DNA of 64,000 nt from MFD01213-c1 sp963704405 (GTDB lineage Bacteria; Planctomycetota; Phycisphaerae; Tepidisphaerales; Tepidisphaeraceae), in assembly GCA_963704405.1 (NCBI GenBank), contig OY969903.1:372001-436000 (forward strand), in the 5' to 3' direction. The notes below the pieces were generated by a model. It was not told the DNA's origin, made no database searches, and saw only the letters and a program-made list of their open reading frames with translations. The first letter of the stretch is position 1; every line of letters begins with the position of its first letter. This document shows positions 1 through 9,728 of this stretch, piece by piece. The position numbers and the translations under genes were made by a program.

Positions 1-2
1 GT

Positions 3-665
3 ATGCCAGCAATAGACGCCGAGCCGTATTCGTTCGATTTTGTGCCCAAAGAATGCGCGCTGCTTATTATCGACATGCAGCGTGATTTTCTGGAACCGGG
101 CGGGTTTGGGGAGATGCTGGGGAACGATGTTTCGCAGCTTCGTCAAACGATCGAACCGAATCAAAAGCTGCTGGCCGCCTGGCGCAAGGCGGGGCTGCAG
201 GTGATGCACACGCGGGAGGGGCATCGGCCGGATCTGACGGATCTTCCACCGGCGAAGAAAATTCGTGGCCGCAGCAAAAGCTGCATCGGCGATGCGGGGC
301 CGATGGGACGGATCCTGGTTCGCGGGGAGGCCGGCCACGACATCATTCCGGAGCTTTATCCCCTGCCGAGCGAGCCGGTGATCGACAAGCCGGGCAAGGG
401 GGCGTTCTTTGCAACGGATCTGCATGCGATCCTCCAGAACAAGGGGATCAAGCAACTAATCGTGACGGGCGTGACGACCGAAGTGTGTGTGAATACGACC
501 GTGCGGGAAGCCAACGATCGGGGTTATGACTGCCTGGTTCCGGAAGACTGCGTGGGTTCTTACTTTCCGGAATTTCAGCAAATGGGCTTAAAGATGATCA
601 AGGCGCAGGGGGGAATCTTTGGATGGGTTTCGAATTCATCGAAGGTTCTGGCCGCCCTGGGATGA
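3..665 (+). CDS. Isochorismatase-fold cysteine hydrolase (amidohydrolase)
   Basis: A 220-residue protein of the isochorismatase/cysteine hydrolase superfamily, whose members hydrolyse amides such as biuret, N-carbamoylsarcosine, ureidoacrylate or nicotinamide. The family triad is visible: Asp24 in LLIIDMQRDF, Lys129 in VIDKPGKGAF, and the nucleophile Cys162 in VTTEVCVNTT with the usual cis-peptide region before it. The length is normal for the family. It lies 113 bases upstream of an NCS2-type nucleobase permease on the same strand, so a role in degrading an imported purine, pyrimidine or ureide is plausible, but the substrate cannot be read from the sequence. The ATG at base 3 leaves no visible ribosome binding site because the window starts there, so a slightly earlier start is possible. 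Confidence 0.88.
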   Translation: MPAIDAEPYSFDFVPKECALLIIDMQRDFLEPGGFGEMLGNDVSQLRQTIEPNQKLLAAWRKAGLQVMHTREGHRPDLTDLPPAKKIRGRSKSCIGDAGPMGRILVRGEAGHDIIPELYPLPSEPVIDKPGKGAFFATDLHAILQNKGIKQLIVTGVTTEVCVNTTVREANDRGYDCLVPEDCVGSYFPEFQQMGLKMIKAQGGIFGWVSNSSKVLAALG

Positions 666-778
666 AATAAAAAATGTTCGCCCGCTTCCGCATTGTAAAA
701 ACTCTGCGGGCAACCGACAGGAAAAACGCGCAACCAACGCCTGGCACACTGGCTCGAGATCGAGCCTGAAAGGCAGCG

Positions 779-2447
779 ATGCAACAAAGCAAACCCCAGC
801 TATGGACACCAGGTGACTGGAACGCCTTCTTTGGCTTTGGCACCAATATCCTCGTCAATCTTCTCACGCTCACGGGCCTTCTGCGGTTTGTGCTGAAGAT
901 GCCGGATGACATGGTCTTTAAGCACATCCTGCCGGCGGCGGGACTGATGATGTGCATGAGCACCATGTACTATGCGTGGCTGGCGTATCGGCTGGCGGTG
1001 AAGACAGGGCGAACGGATGTGTGCGCGCTGCCTTCGGGGATCAGCGTGCCGCATATGTTCATTGTGACATTTGTGATCATGCTGCCGGTGAAACTGATGG
1101 CCGCGGCGGCGATGGAAAAACAAGGCGGGATGACTGCCGACGAGATTGCCAGGGCAGCCGCGTCGGCTGGGTGGCAGGCGGGGCTGACGTGGGTGTTTAT
1201 CCAGAGCTTTGTGCTGATGGCGGGCGGATATGTTGCGCCGCTCATCCGAAAGATCACACCGAAGGCGGCGTTGCTCGGTGCGCTGGCGGGCGTTTCGATT
1301 TCGTTTATCTCGATGGCCCCGGCACTGAATATGTTTATGACGCCGCTGATTGGATTTGTCTGTTTTGCGATCATCCTGGCGAGTTGGTTTGGCGGGGTGA
1401 AATATGGAAAAGTTCCGGCGGGGCTGGTGGCGATCGCAGTGGGATCATTGATCGCCTGGGGATCGACCGCGATGGGACATCCGATCGGTGGGATGAGCGT
1501 TATTTCGCTGAAAGCATCGTTCTCCACCTTCGGCTTTTCCTTCCCGACTCCCTTCATTCCGACCAAGCTGGTGATGGGCGGATTAAACTGGAAGCTGCTT
1601 TCCACCATTCTGGTGACGGCCATTCCGTTTGGCATCTATGACCTTGTGGAAGCGATGGACAATGTCGTCAGCGCGGCAGCAGCCGGTGACAGCTATCCGA
1701 CGACGCGCGTGCTGACGGCGGACGGCATTGTGAGCCTGATCGGTTGCCTGATGGGCAACCCATATATCAATGCCGTGTATATCGGTCACCCTGGCTGGAA
1801 ATCGATGGGCGGGCGAATCGGTTACTCGGCGGCGACGGGTGTGATGGTCATCGTGCTGGCGTGGTTTGGAATTATCTCGCTGATGTCGGCCCTCATTCCG
1901 GTCGTCGCGATTGCGCCCATCCTCCTGTACATCGGTATGCTGATCGGCAGCCAGGCGTTTCAGGAAAGCCCCAAACGTCATGCACCGGCGATTGTTTTGG
2001 CGCTGGTGCCATCACTGGCGGCGTGGGGTAAGACGCAGATCGATAATGCCCTCGGGGCAGCCGCCGGCATTCATGAGGTGACGCAGGAAATGATCGCCAA
2101 CATGGCGCAGTCGGGCGTGCTTTATAAAGGCCTGGCGATCGTCGGCGGCGGATCGATCCTGGCGGGCGTGGTGCTGGGCGCGATCGGCGTGTTTATCATC
2201 GAGCGGCAGTTCATCAAGGCGGCGGCGTTTTCAATGGCGGGGGCGGTCCTCACCTTCTTCGGTCTGATGCATGGCGAAACGATCGGGATCGCCGTCACGC
2301 CTTCAGTTGCGGTCGCTTACATGATCGTGGCGATCGTGCTGTTTGGTTGCGCAGCTAGCGACCTCGCCGGCTGCGGTCATGGCGCATGCGGAAGAGGAGA
2401 TGGAAGACGCCGAGGAGGAGTTTGAAGGAGAAGCGGTGGCGACGTGA
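779..2447 (+). CDS. NCS2-family nucleobase permease, frameshifted near the C-terminus
   Basis: A multispanning inner-membrane transporter resembling the AzgA/xanthine-uracil permease branch of NCS2: about 520 hydrophobic residues with typical segments such as FGTNILVNLLTLTGLL, GALAGVSISFISMAP and IPFGIYDLVEAMDNV, the last resembling the substrate-site region of the family. It presumably imports a purine or related base by proton symport. GAAAGG precedes the ATG. The frame from 779 closes at 2425 after a Gly/Arg-rich, non-membrane tail, whereas the +1 frame from about 2349 reads AQLATSPAAVMAHAEEEM and ends in an acidic tail at 2447. An acidic cytoplasmic tail fits better, so a one-base indel near 2342-2350 is likely. 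A strong hairpin follows the gene. Confidence 0.8.
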
Positions 2448-2474
2448 CGGCGGTTTGAAAAAATGAACGACTGA

Positions 2475-2520
2475 AAATGGAAGAAGGGCGATCCGGACCT
2501 GGATCGTCCTTCTTCCATTT
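2475..2520 (+). terminator. Long hairpin after the permease gene
   Basis: A 20-base stem (2475-2494 with 2501-2520) closed by a 6-base loop pairs perfectly except for one G-T position. No T-run follows, so it would be a weak intrinsic terminator for the plus strand or a bidirectional stabilising hairpin. It separates the permease from the P450 operon. Confidence 0.6.
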
Positions 2521-2714
2521 GAGCTTTGCATACGGCGCCGGCGGCCGTTTCAAATGTATCTGCGAACGTCAATGTCTGTTTATGATCGGCTTCATTGGAA
2601 GGAACCTGATGAAGCATATGAACACGAGCAAAATCAGGACGGTCACTTTTCCCCCGTTTTTTCGCAAATTGCAGGCTTGTTCAATGTGTAAATGCATCTA
2701 ACCGATATAAGGTT

Positions 2715-4157
2715 ATGTCCTGCCCGCATCACCGCAGCGTCGACGCTCCCGCCGCTGGGGCTGGCGCGTTGCCTGCATGTTCAGAATCCTTGCACATCAA
2801 GCAGTCTACGCCTGGTCCGGAGGGGTTGATCTCGCATGATGAGGATGTCGATCCGCTGATGTTTCTGGGGGATCTGATCGAGCGATATGGAGATGTCGCA
2901 CGTTATCAGACGCGATTTGGGCCATGCTTTCTGTTTGTTCATCCGGAGCATGTTCAGGCGATTTTGCACAATGAAAATTATCGGCGGGCGTCGCTGGTTA
3001 AAATGATGCTGGGGGAAGGGGTGCTGGCGATTGACGGGCCGCGGTGGCGGTCGCAGCGGCGGTTGATGCAGCGGGATTTTCTTCCGCCGAGCATTGGGCC
3101 GCTGGTTGAGGTGATGACGCGCGAAACGGCGCGGGCGGCGGTGGAGTGGGAGGCGGTTTTTTCGTCTCAGCAATCGATCGATGTTACGGGGTCGATGACG
3201 CGGCTGACGCTGCGCATCATCGTGCAGGCGCTGTTCAGCGACGCTTTGCCGGATGAGCAGGTGAATGGATTGTGTAATGCGGTCACGGAGACGATCGTTC
3301 ACCTCGGCAATATTTCCCGCACGGTGTTTGGCGTGCCCATGCATTTCACACCGTCAAGCAGCGCCAACTTCGCGGCTGCAAAGAAGGTGATTGATACCGC
3401 GTGCTATGACATGATTAACCGCCGCCGCGCGATGGCTGCGGCGGAGCGGCCGGATGATTTGCTGACCATGCTGATTGCGGCGGACACCGAAACGGGCCCG
3501 ATGACAGATCGCCAGCTTCGCGATGAAATCGTGACGCTGTTTGTGGGGGGCCATGAGACGACGGCGCTGGTTATGGGGTGGGCGTGGAAGGAGATCGCCG
3601 AGCATCCGGAGATCGAAGCGAAATTGCACCAGGAAGTGGATGAGGTGCTCGGTGGGCGGCCCGCGCAGCTGGCGGACCTGGCAAAGCTGACATGGTCGCG
3701 GGCGATCTTCCAGGAAGCGATGCGGTTGTATCCGCCGGTCTGGTATATGGCGCGCGTGGCAAGTGAAGATGACACGATCGGCGGCCATGCAATTCCACGG
3801 GGCGCAAATGTGCTGGTTTCGCAGTGGTTCACACATCGGCATAAAGATTTCTGGACGAATCCTCAGCAGTTTGACCCTTCCCGGTTTTTGGATCCCAAGG
3901 CCAAGCTGCCGCATCGGTATGCCTATTTTCCGTTTGGCGGCGGACGGCATCAGTGCCTGGGGATGCACTTTGCATTGCTCGAAGGGACGCTGATTCTTGC
4001 GCAGCTCTCGCAGCAATTTCGCGTGCTGCCGATCGCGGGACAGCAGATCAAACCCGATCCGGGAATAACGCTGCGGCAATCGCCGGCGATGCTGGCGCAA
4101 CTCCAGCGGCGCAAGCCGCAGGCAACAGGAAAATGCACCATCGGGGAGGCGGCCTGA
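2715..4157 (+). CDS. Cytochrome P450
   Basis: A complete soluble bacterial P450 of 480 residues. The haem-ligand loop is FPFGGGRHQCLGMHF with Cys414 as thiolate ligand; the I-helix acid-alcohol pair appears as GGHETTALV (Glu281, Thr282); the K-helix ExxR is EAMRLYPP (Glu334, Arg337). It performs oxygen-dependent oxidation and needs an external ferredoxin or flavodoxin system, none of which is in the window. Its TGA overlaps the ATG of the fatty-acyl-AMP ligase by one base and the ACP-thioesterase follows, so the substrate is probably an acyl chain, free or ACP-bound, as with BioI-like P450s. AAGG lies just before the ATG but with very short spacing. Confidence 0.93.
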   Translation: MSCPHHRSVDAPAAGAGALPACSESLHIKQSTPGPEGLISHDEDVDPLMFLGDLIERYGDVARYQTRFGPCFLFVHPEHVQAILHNENYRRASLVKMMLGEGVLAIDGPRWRSQRRLMQRDFLPPSIGPLVEVMTRETARAAVEWEAVFSSQQSIDVTGSMTRLTLRIIVQALFSDALPDEQVNGLCNAVTETIVHLGNISRTVFGVPMHFTPSSSANFAAAKKVIDTACYDMINRRRAMAAAERPDDLLTMLIAADTETGPMTDRQLRDEIVTLFVGGHETTALVMGWAWKEIAEHPEIEAKLHQEVDEVLGGRPAQLADLAKLTWSRAIFQEAMRLYPPVWYMARVASEDDTIGGHAIPRGANVLVSQWFTHRHKDFWTNPQQFDPSRFLDPKAKLPHRYAYFPFGGGRHQCLGMHFALLEGTLILAQLSQQFRVLPIAGQQIKPDPGITLRQSPAMLAQLQRRKPQATGKCTIGEAA

Positions 4158-5938
4158 TGGCGGCGGAACTTCAGCTCGGCACATCGGATCCGGCAACGAT
4201 TGCCGAAATTGCACACCAGCGCGGCGCGTCAACCGATGGAGCGCGCATTGCGTATACCTTTCTGGCCGATGGCGCTGCCAACGCGCGCTCGATCACGTGG
4301 GCGCAACTGAATCATCGGGCGAGCATATTGGGTGATTCGTTGCGACGACATGGCGCTGGCGGGCAGGCGGTGCTGCTGGCGCTGCCTTCGGGGCTGGCAT
4401 TTGTGGAATCGCTTTTCGCCTGTTGGTACGCCGGGGCGATCGCGACGCCGGTCAGCCTGCCGCGGCATCAGCGTGTGAAGCATCGGTTGGATCGGATTGT
4501 GCATGACGCCGGAGCCCGGTTTGCAATGGGCTCGGCGGAGACGCGGCAGCGGCTGGATGAGAATGCGGCGGACTGCGAGTTCACATCGGGCATGATTTGG
4601 ATCGATCCCGGCGTGGTCGATCCTGCATCGACTGCGGCGGGTTCGGTGGCAGGTTCGATGGCAGGCGCCATGCTGTCGCACATTCATCCAAATCAACCTG
4701 CCGTTCTTCAATACACCTCCGGCTCCACTGGCGCGCTGCGCGGCGTCATCATCACGCATTCAAACCTGATGCGCAACAGCGCACTGATCGCCGAGGCATG
4801 CGGGCACTGCGCCGGGGAGACCATCGCGGGATGGTTGCCGCTGTTTCATGACATGGGGCTTGTCGGCATGGTGATTCAGGCCGCGTTCACCGGGGCGCGC
4901 TGCGTGTTCATGCCGCCTGAGCGATTCCTCATGCGGCCGTGGCAGTGGCTGCAGATGATCTCCGATTACAAAGCGATCTCCAGCCCGGCCCCCAACTTCG
5001 CCTATGACCTGTGCGTGGACAAAATCAGCGCGGAGCAGAAAGCATCGCTCGATCTGAGCTGCTGGCGCACCGCATTGAACGGCTCGGAGCCGGTACGGGC
5101 CGCTACGCTCGACCGATTCGCCGATGCTTTTGCATCCTGCGGTTTTCGGCGGGAGGCGATTTTCCCCTGTTATGGTTTGGCCGAGGCGACGCTGTTCGTG
5201 ACCGGGCCGGGAACGGAGCGGCAATTGGCCCGTCGAAATGCGAGCGGCGCATTATTGCCCGGCCGCAGCGGCGAGGGGCATGTTGGATGCGGCCGCGCGT
5301 TCGGCGATACCGAATTGGCGATCGTCAATCCGCAGACTGCGCAGCGCGTTCCGCCGGGAACGATCGGGGAAATCTGGGTTGCCGGTGAAAGCTGCGCCAG
5401 GGGTTACTGGAATAATCCACAGGCAACCGCGGCCACGTTTGATGCGGCGGTCGCAGGGAGTGAGCTGCGATGGCTTCGCACGGGTGATCTCGGCTTCATG
5501 GCCGACGGACACTTATTCATTACCGGCCGCCTGCGTGAATTGATCATCATCGCGGGGCGAAATCATTTCCCGATCGATCTGGAGCGCACGGTGGAGGCAG
5601 CCGATCCAGCAATCGCCCGATCCGGGGTCGCGGCGATTTCTGTTGATGTGCGCGGTGTTGAGCGGCTGGTCATCGCCGCGGAAGTGCGGCGTGAGCACAG
5701 CCGCGCATTGCGCACAGAGGCCATGCCCGATCTCGACATCAGCGCGATTTGCCGCCGCATTCGTTCGGCGGTGGCGGCGGAGCATGAGGTAACGCCTCAC
5801 GAAGTCGTCTTGCTGCGCCCGGGGGCATTGCTTCGCACGACCAGCGGCAAAATCAGCCATCGAACGACTCACGATGCGTATGTGAACGGGACATTGGAGC
5901 GATTGGAGGATGGCCAACATGCCCACGCCGGTATTTGA
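4157..5938 (+). CDS. Fatty-acyl-AMP ligase (FAAL-like)
   Basis: A 593-residue adenylate-forming enzyme. Visible core motifs are the P-loop YTSGSTGALRGVIITHSN, WLPLFHDMGLVG, CYGLAEATLFVTG and the C-terminal hinge RTGDLGFMADGHLFITGR followed by LRELIIIAGRNHFPIDLE. The last group is characteristic of fatty-acyl-AMP ligases, which activate a fatty acid with ATP and pass it to an acyl carrier protein instead of CoA. The start at 4157 is supported by a GGGGAGGCGG ribosome binding site and by the one-base TGATG overlap with the P450 gene; an upstream in-frame extension inside the P450 gene has no support. The carrier protein gene begins within its last codons, so coupled translation is expected. Confidence 0.9.
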   Translation: MAAELQLGTSDPATIAEIAHQRGASTDGARIAYTFLADGAANARSITWAQLNHRASILGDSLRRHGAGGQAVLLALPSGLAFVESLFACWYAGAIATPVSLPRHQRVKHRLDRIVHDAGARFAMGSAETRQRLDENAADCEFTSGMIWIDPGVVDPASTAAGSVAGSMAGAMLSHIHPNQPAVLQYTSGSTGALRGVIITHSNLMRNSALIAEACGHCAGETIAGWLPLFHDMGLVGMVIQAAFTGARCVFMPPERFLMRPWQWLQMISDYKAISSPAPNFAYDLCVDKISAEQKASLDLSCWRTALNGSEPVRAATLDRFADAFASCGFRREAIFPCYGLAEATLFVTGPGTERQLARRNASGALLPGRSGEGHVGCGRAFGDTELAIVNPQTAQRVPPGTIGEIWVAGESCARGYWNNPQATAATFDAAVAGSELRWLRTGDLGFMADGHLFITGRLRELIIIAGRNHFPIDLERTVEAADPAIARSGVAAISVDVRGVERLVIAAEVRREHSRALRTEAMPDLDISAICRRIRSAVAAEHEVTPHEVVLLRPGALLRTTSGKISHRTTHDAYVNGTLERLEDGQHAHAGI

Positions 5939-7030
5939 ATCTCCCGCTGCACGAATCGCGCGGTCGGCTGCGGACATTCGCGGCTGGATCGTCGATGAGA
6001 TTGCGCGGTCGTTGAATATTGATCGATCTGAAGTCGACACCGCCGCTCCGCTGGATCGGCTGGGTGTGGATTCGCTGGGGGCGATCGGAATGACGGGCGG
6101 ATTGGCGGCTTATCTCGATCTGGACCTGCCGGCAACGCTGATGTGGGATTACACATCGATTGATTCACTGGCCGAGGCGCTGGCCGATCGTGATGGACCC
6201 GCGCCTTCGGCGGTGCGGCCGGGCGTTGTGGATCTGCAGCCGCAGGGAGAGGCGGTTCCGCTGTTTTGCTTCCCCGGGCAAAGAGGACATCCTGTTTCTT
6301 TTGCGCCGCTGGCTGGGCAGGTGGGGCTGCCGCATCCGTTTTATGGCCTTGTCGTTCCCGGCATGAATGGCGAACAGAAGCCGCTGACGAGTGTGGAGGA
6401 AATTGCCGGCGCGATGCTGGAGAAGGTGCGGCTGGTGCAGGCGAAAGGGCCCTATCAACTCGCCGGATATTCCTTCGGCGGGCTGCTTGCCTACGAAGCC
6501 GCCCAGCAATTGGCGGCAATGGGCGAAACCGTTTCGCTGCTGGCGATCTATGACACATTCACACCAAGCGGCTGCGTGCTGCGCGCGCCTGGCAGCAATG
6601 GGCCATCCGCGCATATCAACGCGCAAAGCGTCCCGATCGGCTGAAGTCTATCTTAAAGAAACTCCGGAGTGGCCGAACCGCCGCCCCGGCGAAGGACAAT
6701 GAAGATCAATCCTTCGCCGCGCGAACGGGGATCGACAGCACGGTGATCGCCGAAGTGCGCCGGGCCAATTCGGCGGCGGCTAAGAATTATGAGCCAAAGC
6801 CTTATTCGGGAAAGATGCTTTTGTTTCGAGCGAAGGATCGACCGAACGAAGACCGCTTCTATAAAGTGGATTCAACCAATGGCTGGCATTCGGTTGTGCA
6901 GGGCAGCCTTAACGTCATCCCCCTTCCCGGAAATCATGCAAATCTTCTGACCGCGGAGCATGCACCGGCAGCGGCCAGGGCACTGCGGCCTTATCTTTTG
7001 GCTCCGCCGAACAATGGCTGGCGAAAATGA
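5919..7030 (+). CDS. Acyl carrier protein-thioesterase didomain, frameshifted
   Basis: The first 80 residues form an acyl carrier domain with the phosphopantetheine serine Ser52 in RLGVDSLGAIGM. A type I alpha/beta-hydrolase thioesterase follows, with nucleophile Ser185 in LAGYSFGGLLAYEAA. The frame from 5919 runs into a stop at 6644, but from about 6581 another frame continues as ARAWQQWAIRAYQRAKRP through to IPLPGNHANLLT, which carries the expected catalytic histidine, and stops at 7030. A one-base loss in the CGCGCG run at 6581-6587 explains this. The ATG at 5919 has GGAGG nine bases upstream; the ATG at 5910 does not. It should accept the acyl group from the ligase and release it after P450 oxidation. 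Confidence 0.82.
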
Positions 7031-7192
7031 AGGTTGAAGAAGGCCGTGAACCTCGCGCACAACCTTGCCCTGCATTACATGCACTACAACTTTTGCCGCG
7101 TTCACCAGACGATCCGCGTCCCTCCAGCGATGGAAGCGGGGATTGCCGATCATGTTTGGGAGCTTGAGGAATTGGTGGCACTGATTGATTGA
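7031..7192 (+). pseudogene. IS1-like/ISxO-type transposase C-terminal remnant
   Basis: Fifty-odd codons in one open stretch read LHYMHYNFCRVHQTIRVPPA followed by MEAGIADHVWELEELVAL and a stop. This matches the C-terminal end typical of solitary IS1-like DDE transposases (Tyr-Asn-Phe-x-Arg-x-His-x-Thr-x-Arg then an Ala-Gly-x-x-Asp-His-x-Trp motif). No start codon or catalytic core precedes it; it directly abuts the 3' end of the thioesterase gene in the same frame. It marks the left edge of the AT-richer region and points to an old insertion that has been mostly deleted. Confidence 0.65.
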
Positions 7193-7223
7193 ACAGGTCA
7201 GTACAGCGATTTATACTGGGGTA

Positions 7224-7550
7224 ATGGCTGACGAAGATAAGCTTTACGACGGACGCAAGTATCCGCGTGACCACGAGTCAGAAGTAAAAGCGGCCCAACT
7301 GGCAGATAAAGACCTGCCAGCTAATCCCGATGAGTTTCTCCGCGAAATTTACAAGGAAGCATACAACACGAAACAGTGGCCAGAAGACCGCGATGCAAAG
7401 TTAATGGCCAAACATTCCGCGATTCTCTTGCGCATCCTATCCGACCACCACGATATTCATCGCACAATTAAACGGCTTACGTGGGCGATTTTTCTCCTAA
7501 CGGTTGTGCTTGTGGCCATTGAAATCGCAAACCGCATTTGGAAACCGTAG
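7224..7550 (+). CDS. Small C-terminally anchored membrane protein, unknown function
   Basis: A 108-residue protein starting MADEDKLYDGRKYPRDHESE, charged over its first 80 residues and ending in one hydrophobic helix (WAIFLLTVVLVAIEIANRI) followed by a short basic tail. GGGGTA precedes the ATG at 7224. I do not recognise a family. It sits directly behind the IS1-like transposase remnant, so it may be a passenger of that element or a gene left at the island edge. The predicted topology is a cytoplasmic domain with a tail anchor. Confidence 0.5.
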   Translation: MADEDKLYDGRKYPRDHESEVKAAQLADKDLPANPDEFLREIYKEAYNTKQWPEDRDAKLMAKHSAILLRILSDHHDIHRTIKRLTWAIFLLTVVLVAIEIANRIWKP

Positions 7551-7729
7551 AAATTTCAAACTGACCCACTACCGCCATCTGCGACACATGCCCGGTCCAG
7601 ATGATACTGGGCTATAACGGCTAAAATAAATCAAAATGCAAAAACGCCAATGCGATGTAGCGTGATACCCTTAAACATATACTTTCGCTGACGTTACGCT
7701 GAACTGCAGGCCGAAGCGACATCTCCTGG

Positions 7730-8406
7730 TTACTGACTGCCCAGAGTTACCGGCAAACCATTTCCGAAATCCCATGGATCAAGCGCTGTACTAGAATTCG
7801 CGCTGGTGAAAAGGTGGGTATCGACATGCAGATCCAACATGAGATAGTTTGAGCCCACGCGAGTGCCATGACGAAACGGGTCGATGACCCCTGCGGCAAA
7901 GTCACCGTAGTTCATATAAAAATCTGGCTGGCTTGTCGTCTTCTCACCCATGATAATTACATCGCTTGGACTCGTGCCATTCGGCATTCGTTTACCATAC
8001 TTCTCATTATAGTAAGCAATATATTCATTGAGTACATATGAATGCTTTTCGCTTGGCTCAGTATCGGCCGCGCAAACCATCAGGGGAGAATCCCACCGGC
8101 CTAAAATCAATACTGGCCATACATTGTGAAATTGACCAGGAGCGCCATTGTCCGGAAACACCGGACCAATGCTCACCGGATCATATCCCATATGATCTGG
8201 AAACAAGTAACCACGGTTCTGTCCGGCATAAATCAGCATTCCCACACCAATTTGCGCATACCACTCATGCAGGCGATACGCAGCGAGTCGGCGTGTGCCC
8301 GCCGAAGAGCCGGAAGCAGAAGGCCGATCAGCAGCGCAATAAGGCCAATAACAACCAGCAACTCGATCAGTGTAAAGCCCATCGGATTAGGCGGGCATAA
8401 ACGCAC
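7730..8406 (-). CDS. Prepilin-type pseudopilin, frameshifted
   Basis: The N-terminus has the type IV prepilin signature PMGFTLIELLVVIGLIALLI, cleaved after Gly and N-methylated on Phe, with Glu at position +5. It is followed by ALRRAHADSLRIACMSGMR, the standard planctomycete secreted-pseudopilin layout, then a C-terminal domain beginning GMLIYAGQNRGYLFPDH. The two halves are in different frames; a one-base loss near 8254 would join CMSGMR to QIGVGMLIYAGQN, the expected consensus. The start is uncertain: GTG at 8406 or the ATG at 8382 immediately before the signature. It is last in a minus-strand cluster with a LysM-like membrane protein and two TPR-like proteins. Confidence 0.75.
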
Positions 8407-8449
8407 GCTGTTTTTATTCTGAAGGAAAGACTCATTTCCCGAATATGGG

Positions 8450-9655
8450 CTATGAGGAATTTTCCCTGCATAATGCGGAAGAAGGCTTCTTCGTCGCATG
8501 CGCAACCGGGTAAAATTCACCATCATAGGATTTTTCCTCCGCCGCTTTGGGCTCATGTGCGGCGTTGTCCGGCTCTGCCGGCATAACCTCTTGAACCACT
8601 TCATGCGGTAACTTTGGAGAACCCGGTATCGCCGGGGCCTGGTCATGGCTGCTTGTTGCCGAAACGGACAGTAACGATATCAGCTCTTTAAGTTGTACGT
8701 CGTCTTCCAGGACCAGGAGGGGTTTGGTCACTGCATCATGTGGGGCAACGCGGCCTTGAGACAGTGATAACTCCGTGTCGTTTGGGGTAGAGGCTCTATA
8801 ACCAAAGACAAAAAGAATGGCAGGAATAAACAAGCCGCACAAAACGATTGAGCCGCTTAAAGAAACAATCCAGGCGTTCCTCGCATTTTCCCACCAGTTG
8901 TATCTAAATGCAATTATTGGTTTCGGATCGACGTCCTGAGCGCTCATCCATTTTGCGGCTTCCGACAAAAAGTCATCAATAGTATGTCCGGCTGAAGGAT
9001 CCCAGGGAATATAATAAAAACGGCCAGGTTGAATATCTAAATCGTGTATGCTCGTTGCACGTCTAAGCAAATCATTAGCCATAATGATTGCGGCACGTCT
9101 TTCGGGCGAAAACGCGCCGTATCGGCTCTGGATGACTGAATCCAGCGTGTCACCCATTTTGCCTTGATATAACGTCGTTGCAGGATAAGGAATACTGTCC
9201 ATCGCAACGGCATTGCGAAGCGGTCGCGGTTCAAAAGGAAGCTTTACTATTAAGGTAAATGAGGTTGTTTTAAATGCATTGAGATTCTGATCCACCAATC
9301 GAAACGCGTCGAATGTAACGGATTGAAATTTGTCATGTCTGCCGTTTTCATATTGATACATGACCGGATGAACAACAATGTTGCTGATCCAGGGATGCAA
9401 GTTGCCCTGGGCATCGGCCAGCGGAGCCTTGAGCAGCAGTTCTTCAAATTCTCTTTGCGAGACTGAGGAGGATGTCTCTGACTCATCCGCATAATTAGTC
9501 AGTAGTAATGCTAAAGCGGTTCCTATCAGGGCGCCTGCAGCAATCCATCTCACGCCTCGAAAGCTTCTTAGGTATCGAATTGGCAGTTTCTTCGCCAGGC
9601 TATATGCAGCTGACACCACCCTTCGCCACTCGTTGGCTGGCCAAAGTTGATACAC
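8450..9655 (-). CDS. Two-helix membrane protein with LysM-like periplasmic domain
   Basis: A 401-residue protein with a transmembrane helix near residues 38-54 (WIAAGALIGTALALLLTNYA), a roughly 220-residue periplasmic part, a second helix near 275-297 and a cytoplasmic tail rich in Pro, Ala and Glu. Within the periplasmic part, a stretch around residues 165-218 begins KMGDTLDSVIQSRYGAFSPE and ends GRFYYIPWDP; the G-D-T-L start, the YG, the AN and the final G-x-x-YYIP fit a LysM peptidoglycan-binding fold. No family name can be given. It is followed 44 bases later by the pseudopilin and probably cotranscribed with it, so a cell-envelope anchoring role for a pilus-like or secretion machine is possible but unproven. 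Confidence 0.6.
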   Translation of the reverse strand: MYQLWPANEWRRVVSAAYSLAKKLPIRYLRSFRGVRWIAAGALIGTALALLLTNYADESETSSSVSQREFEELLLKAPLADAQGNLHPWISNIVVHPVMYQYENGRHDKFQSVTFDAFRLVDQNLNAFKTTSFTLIVKLPFEPRPLRNAVAMDSIPYPATTLYQGKMGDTLDSVIQSRYGAFSPERRAAIIMANDLLRRATSIHDLDIQPGRFYYIPWDPSAGHTIDDFLSEAAKWMSAQDVDPKPIIAFRYNWWENARNAWIVSLSGSIVLCGLFIPAILFVFGYRASTPNDTELSLSQGRVAPHDAVTKPLLVLEDDVQLKELISLLSVSATSSHDQAPAIPGSPKLPHEVVQEVMPAEPDNAAHEPKAAEEKSYDGEFYPVAHATKKPSSALCRENSS

Positions 9656-9728
9656 GAGTCCCTATTCTCAAAATCAGAGAAGCGGCATCTGAAATCGCAA
9701 AGCCCACGCTGCTTCGAGCCGGATACCG

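Noticed and set aside
3953..4156. N-terminal extension of the fatty-acyl-AMP ligase
   Set aside because: It overlaps the P450 haem region in another frame and has no ribosome binding site; the ATG at 4157 fits better.
6575..6590. Programmed frameshift in the ACP-thioesterase gene
   Set aside because: The site is a CGCGCG run without a slippery heptamer or obvious downstream structure, and many other genes in the window have similar one-base breaks.
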